Source: Bacteroidales bacterium | Lineage (GTDB): Bacteria > Bacteroidota > Bacteroidia > Bacteroidales > UBA4181 | NCBI GenBank assembly: GCA_031287245.1 | Contig: JAITTD010000281.1 | Span: forward strand, 1 to 17,865 | Direction: 5' to 3' | Length of the DNA: 17,865 bases | In this document: positions 14,717-17,865 of the stretch, piece after piece | Position numbering within the stretch: position 1 is the stretch's first letter | Layout: each line of letters opens with the position of its first letter | Position numbers and translations under genes: made by a program | The notes under the pieces: generated by a model | Seen by the model: only the letters and a program-made list of their open reading frames with translations | What the model was told of the DNA's origin: nothing | Databases searched by the model: none

Positions 14717-14741
14717 GTTTCTGTAATTGTCAATTATTTTG

Positions 14742-14749
14742 TAATTTTG
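14742..14749 (+). promoter_or_regulatory. -7 box of the hpt-adk operon
   Basis: TAATTTTG fits TAnnTTTG, 25 nt before the GTG start of hpt. A second perfect match, TATTTTTG at 14768-14775, overlaps the GTG itself and would start transcription inside the gene, so the first is preferred. Confidence 0.58.
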
Positions 14750-14774
14750 TCCCCCGTAATAAAATTGTATTTTT

Positions 14775-15311
14775 GTGAAAACCGTAACATTATTGGATAA
14801 GAAGTTTAAGTTGTGCATCAACGGAGTGCAGGTAAAAACTGCGATTGACCACCTTGCCGACCGTATCAACAGCGATTACAGGGATAAAGAAATTCTTTTT
14901 ATTGCCGTGTTGAACGGTTCCTTTATGTTTGCGGCAGAATTGGTGCGAAAAGTGAAACCACTCTGTCGCATTTCTTTTGTGAAAATTGCTTCCTATCAGG
15001 GCGACACATCTGATGGAGTGGTGCGGGAACTGATCGGGCTGAAAGAAGACCTGAACGGGAGACACGTCATATTGGTGGAAGATATTGTGGATACGGGTTT
15101 CACGTTTGAACACATGATGACGCAAATCAAAACGAAATACAAACCTGCCAGCGTGGCAATTGCCACCTTGTTGTTCAAACCGCAGTCGTACCGCAAAAGT
15201 CTTCCGGTTGATTATGTGGGATTGGAGATTCCAAACGACTTTGTGGTTGGTTGGGGATTGGATTACAGCGGATATGGACGTAATTTGGAGGATATTTACA
15301 CCATCGCCTGA
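14775..15311 (+). CDS. hpt: Hypoxanthine phosphoribosyltransferase, GTG start
   Basis: Purine salvage enzyme joining hypoxanthine (and usually guanine) to PRPP to give IMP or GMP, in the cytoplasm. The PRPP-binding motif VILVEDIVDTGFTF (98-111) is exact for the HPRT family, and FIAVLNGSFMFAAEL (42-56), IASYQGDTSDGVV (flexible loop) and VGLEIPNDFVVGWGLDY (guanine/hypoxanthine site) are all present. Length 178 is normal. An in-frame stop at 14760-14762 leaves GTG at 14775 as the first reasonable start; TTG at 14793 is an alternative and the first internal ATG would delete essential parts. adk follows after 36 nt, a pairing common in Bacteroidota. Confidence 0.96.
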   Translation: MKTVTLLDKKFKLCINGVQVKTAIDHLADRINSDYRDKEILFIAVLNGSFMFAAELVRKVKPLCRISFVKIASYQGDTSDGVVRELIGLKEDLNGRHVILVEDIVDTGFTFEHMMTQIKTKYKPASVAIATLLFKPQSYRKSLPVDYVGLEIPNDFVVGWGLDYSGYGRNLEDIYTIA

Positions 15312-15347
15312 TTTTTAAACACGAAAAATTCATAACACCTGAAATAA

Positions 15348-15953
15348 ATGCTGAATATTGTATTATTTGGAGGTCCGGGCGCAGGGAAAGGCACTCAAGC
15401 CCTGTTATTGACAGAAAAATTCGGATTAAGGCACTTGTCCACCGGCGATATGCTTCGCAAGGAAATCGCTTCGGGCAGTGAATTGGGGAAAATTGCAAAC
15501 GGGCTTATTTCCAATGGTGAACTGGCGCCCGACGAGTTGGTGATTGATATGATTCGCGAACACATTGAGCAAAATTCCGAAGCAAAAGGCTTTATTTTTG
15601 ACGGATTCCCGCGCACACAGGCACAGGCACAGGCGCTCGACAAACTTTTGAACGAAAAAAACGTGCAGATCACCGCTATGATCGCCCTGGACGTGTCCGT
15701 TGATGAACTGACCACGCGCCTGCTAAAACGCGGCGAAGTGTCGGGACGCACTGACGACCGGTCTATTGACATCATACACAACCGCATTGAGGTGTACCAT
15801 CGCAAAACCGAGCCTGTCATCGACTATTACCGCGCACAGAAAAAATATTATCCCGTGGACGGACTGGGTAGCATCGAAGAAATATTCAGCCGACTGAAAC
15901 ACGTGATTCTCACGTTGAAACCTCACGCTTTTCAACATCCAATTCAAAATTAA
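15348..15953 (+). CDS. adk: Adenylate kinase
   Basis: Catalyses ATP + AMP to 2 ADP in the cytoplasm, balancing the adenylate pool. It shows the P-loop GGPGAGKGTQ (8-17, Lys14), the AMP-site STGDMLR (31-37), GFIFDGFPRTQAQA (81-94) and the lid segment LLKRGEVSGRTDD (125-137). The lid is the short form without a zinc-binding Cys cluster. The protein has 201 residues; after the last helix it carries a short extra tail (about KPHAFQHPIQN) beyond the 189-190 residues usual in this phylum. It lies between hpt (36 nt) and the unknown 573-residue gene (20 nt) with no promoter box in either gap, so all three are probably co-transcribed. Confidence 0.97.
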   Translation: MLNIVLFGGPGAGKGTQALLLTEKFGLRHLSTGDMLRKEIASGSELGKIANGLISNGELAPDELVIDMIREHIEQNSEAKGFIFDGFPRTQAQAQALDKLLNEKNVQITAMIALDVSVDELTTRLLKRGEVSGRTDDRSIDIIHNRIEVYHRKTEPVIDYYRAQKKYYPVDGLGSIEEIFSRLKHVILTLKPHAFQHPIQN

Positions 15954-15973
15954 TTACACAATTATAAAGAAAT

Positions 15974-17695
15974 ATGAAAACAGATCAGACTAACGCCCGG
16001 AAATCAAGTATTGAACGTTACTCGTCGGCTTACACACTGTCCGATATGGAAATATTCATCTTTCCGGAACTGTTCTACGCCTTGGTGCTTGCCAATATCA
16101 TGTCGCCCGAAATATGGAAATGGCGCGATGACCCATGGTTTGCCAAAATCGAGAACAAATCCTTCACCTACCGCATCAATCGCGTGAAGCAGTACATTAT
16201 GGACCATTTCGTATTCAACCTCGACCTTGACACATGGGGGCTGACTACCAAAGAGCGGGAATTAGAGCGGTTCAGCAAAATGATGGACATGGAAATACTG
16301 CGGCAGAGCAACGCGCTGTTCGGCTACGAAGGCGACAAATATTATTTCGATATTGACATTCGCCGACATTTCGGGTTGGACAAATATACCGACAACATTA
16401 TCCCCTACTGGAAAACGGAAACCGTGGAAGCAATGTCCGCCTTTCGTCATAAAGAAGGATACACCACAGGTGCGGGAGAGTGCGTGTCGCTGTCGGCGCT
16501 CTATGCAGCAGCAATGTTCATTGTAGGACGCATCCCGCTTGAAAAAATTTTCCTGATAGCCACGCCGCTCCACTCACAGAGTTTCATCACCGAGGGCGAT
16601 GGCATTTTGACCAACAACCGCCGCATAGTGACCAAAACAATGTGGTACAACGGCACCGAACTGTCCGAAAAGGCACGCCGCGCCATCGCCAACGAAAAAA
16701 TCACCATCGTGTCGCACCTTTCGGGCTACATTCACTTTATGTACCCCCAAGCCACCATTGACCGGCAGGAGTACAACCGTCTGGAAACTTCGCTGCGGGC
16801 GTTTCTCACCACAGAATTTACCTTTGAACTGTTCATCAATTTCCTGCGCACCAAAAGCGAGTTCTGGGATTGCTTCCAGTACCGCCACCAGCGCCACAAC
16901 AAGGAATGTTACATTGACCTTCACACCATTTTCAGTTACGAACATTCGAGCAAAAACAAGTTTGCCGGCGAAAATCGCAAACTGCTGTTTGAAGAAGCGG
17001 ACGCCCGCGATTTCGCCGCTTCGCCCAAGGAGGGGAAAATCATCATCAACGATTTTGAAGATTTTCTGAACCAGAACCCACAACTGAGTTTTGACGAGAA
17101 AAAAGAGTATTTCATCTGCCACATTATGTCCGAACGGTGTAGTCGTATGCGCACTATGTTTGAAGAAATGCGCAATTTTATTCGCACAGAGCCATGCTTG
17201 CCGCCTGAGGACAAGGAATTTAAAAGTTTTCCGCCCTTGCAGATATGCACTTCGCAAAGCCGCCGGGAGATCCTTTCGCTTATTCATGAAATGTCCTCGC
17301 AGAACGAATTTGCTGAAATGGCGCAGTATGCCTTCCGCAGTATGACCGACATACCCTGGGATCCCTTTGTGAAAGCAGCCATAGAACGCAACCCTGTATG
17401 CGTAGAAGGACTGAAAGGGAAGTCATTAGAAGATATTCATGCAACGCTTTCCGCGATGCCCGATGATTCGATATACAGCGACGATGACCGTATGGCAATG
17501 CCCGACGAAGTATGGAACTTCGGGCGAGGCGATGGCGCGGAAAAAACATTCGTGATGGCAGCCTGTCTGTACGCCGCCACGCCAACAGCAACGTTCACCA
17601 TCCAAATAGACAACGGCAACGCGGTGTTTGAAACAAACGGCAAGCCATATCCCTTCACCACCGCCAAAAATCTGAAAGTGCACCTGACAATGTGA
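15974..17695 (+). CDS. Uncharacterised protein with transglutaminase-like Cys/His motif
   Basis: I do not recognise a named family for this 573-residue protein. It has no signal peptide or membrane segment, so it should be cytoplasmic. Residues 160-216 hold the most telling part: GAGECVSLSALYAAAMFIVGR with Cys170 at the start of a helix, then IFLIATPLHSQSFI with His200, then EGDGILTNNRR with Asp209 or Asn214. A Cys at a helix start followed by His about 30 residues later and an acidic residue soon after is the layout of transglutaminase-like/papain-fold enzymes; the assignment is by pattern only. The rest is helical and charged, with an acidic segment near 490-510 (DDSIYSDDDR) and a small beta-rich C-terminus. 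It follows adk by 20 nt, a place where obgE is often found in related genomes (recalled). Its TGA stop overlaps the first repeat unit downstream. Confidence 0.75.
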   Translation: MKTDQTNARKSSIERYSSAYTLSDMEIFIFPELFYALVLANIMSPEIWKWRDDPWFAKIENKSFTYRINRVKQYIMDHFVFNLDLDTWGLTTKERELERFSKMMDMEILRQSNALFGYEGDKYYFDIDIRRHFGLDKYTDNIIPYWKTETVEAMSAFRHKEGYTTGAGECVSLSALYAAAMFIVGRIPLEKIFLIATPLHSQSFITEGDGILTNNRRIVTKTMWYNGTELSEKARRAIANEKITIVSHLSGYIHFMYPQATIDRQEYNRLETSLRAFLTTEFTFELFINFLRTKSEFWDCFQYRHQRHNKECYIDLHTIFSYEHSSKNKFAGENRKLLFEEADARDFAASPKEGKIIINDFEDFLNQNPQLSFDEKKEYFICHIMSERCSRMRTMFEEMRNFIRTEPCLPPEDKEFKSFPPLQICTSQSRREILSLIHEMSSQNEFAEMAQYAFRSMTDIPWDPFVKAAIERNPVCVEGLKGKSLEDIHATLSAMPDDSIYSDDDRMAMPDEVWNFGRGDGAEKTFVMAACLYAATPTATFTIQIDNGNAVFETNGKPYPFTTAKNLKVHLTM

Positions 17696-17790
17696 TTCGA
17701 TAGTGATTCAATGGTGATTCGATAGTGATTCAATGGTGATTCGATAGTGATTCAATGGTGATTCGGTTGTGATTCAATGGTGATACAATT
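17692..17790 (+). repeat. Tandem array of 11-nt GTGATTC units (22-nt higher-order repeat)
   Basis: Nine contiguous 11-nt units: GTGATTCGATA and GTGATTCAATG alternate through 17757 (three pairs), then GTGATTCGGTT, GTGATTCAATG and GTGATACAATT. The alternation makes a 22-nt period. The first unit begins at the last base of the final sense codon and supplies the TGA stop of the preceding gene. It is the reverse complement of the GAATCAC repeat at 14663-14716. Confidence 0.92.
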
Positions 17791-17808
17791 GTATCTCCAC
17801 TGAATCAC
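17769..17808. repeat. Imperfect hairpin with nested 14-nt palindrome
   Basis: GTGATTCA (17769-17776) pairs with TGAATCAC (17801-17808), then TGG with CCA, enclosing the perfect palindrome GATACAATTGTATC (17782-17795). It is built from repeat units in opposite orientations at the end of the array. Confidence 0.7.
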
Positions 17809-17822
17809 TATGTCTCACGATT

Positions 17823-17850
17823 GTAACAATGGGATGAATCCCATTGTTAC
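17823..17850. terminator. Strong 12-bp hairpin, possible terminator of the hpt operon
   Basis: GTAACAATGGGA (17823-17834) and TCCCATTGTTAC (17839-17850) form a perfect 12-bp stem with a TGAA loop. It is followed by ATTTTC, a weak U run. It lies 128 nt past the last gene of the hpt-adk operon, so a terminator is plausible, but a dispersed palindromic repeat is equally possible. Confidence 0.5.
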
Positions 17851-17865
17851 ATTTTCACCGCTTTT

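Noticed and set aside
16574..17287. 237-codon antisense frame opposite the unknown 573-residue gene
   Set aside because: No family features, no promoter box, and low-complexity composition consistent with a shadow of the plus-strand gene.
17692..17808. CRISPR array
   Set aside because: The 11-nt units are contiguous with no unique 25-40-nt spacers and no cas genes are present; this is a simple tandem repeat.
14663..17808. Composite transposon carrying hpt-adk and the unknown gene
   Set aside because: No transposase, no target-site duplication and the repeats are short tandem units; hpt and adk are ordinary housekeeping genes.

Overview
The window looks like a Bacteroidota (most likely Bacteroidales) chromosome segment. 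The main evidence is a recurring TAnnTTTG hexamer-plus box, the Bacteroidota sigma -7 element, found just upstream of almost every gene or operon whose upstream region lies in the window. Supporting evidence is the absence of strong Shine-Dalgarno sequences, a DUF4249 lipoprotein, a large GH106-type lipoprotein glycosidase, and a Tat-signalled Gfo/Idh/MocA oxidoreductase paired with a DUF1080 protein. Genes are tightly packed; no gene-free stretch exceeds about 225 bases. No rRNA, tRNA, CRISPR array, transposase or phage gene is visible.

Layout. (1) 10-2954, plus strand: N-carbamoylputrescine amidohydrolase (putrescine synthesis), lipid-A-disaccharide synthase LpxB (non-ATG start) and a DUF4249 lipoprotein that overlaps lpxB by 4 nt. 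(2) 2951-9405, minus strand: a GH106-family lipoprotein glycosidase, triosephosphate isomerase, and a two-gene operon of a DUF1080 3-keto-glycoside hydrolase-like protein followed by a Tat-exported Gfo/Idh/MocA dehydrogenase. (3) 9531-12082, plus strand: a UroD-superfamily (MtaA/CmuA-like) methyltransferase, divergent from the DUF1080 operon, then proA. (4) 12099-12836, minus: YebC-family protein, convergent with proA. (5) 13061-14625, plus: tatC overlapping a short MetF-like protein by 4 nt. (6) 14775-17695, plus: hpt, adk and a 573-residue protein with a transglutaminase-like Cys/His pattern, apparently one operon. (7) 17692-17850: an 11-nt tandem repeat array and two hairpins.

How the genes may work together. 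DUF1080 plus Gfo/Idh/MocA fits the 3-keto-sugar route of glycoside cleavage in the periplasm: oxidise the sugar C3, then break the glycosidic bond by elimination. The RR-x-F-I-K leader of the oxidoreductase would need Tat export, and tatC lies about 4.4 kb away. The UroD-like methyltransferase divergent from that operon and the MetF-like protein are both potential C1-metabolism enzymes, but no corrinoid protein is visible, so a shared pathway is only a hypothesis.

The most notable points are: an LpxB whose sequence reads more like the alphaproteobacterial type than the Bacteroidota type (candidate horizontal acquisition); short-repeat families (7-nt TTGACAA and 11-nt GAATCAC units) that begin exactly at, and supply, the TGA stop codons of three different genes; an identical 11-bp box at identical spacing in two otherwise unrelated promoters; and the unknown Cys/His protein downstream of hpt-adk.
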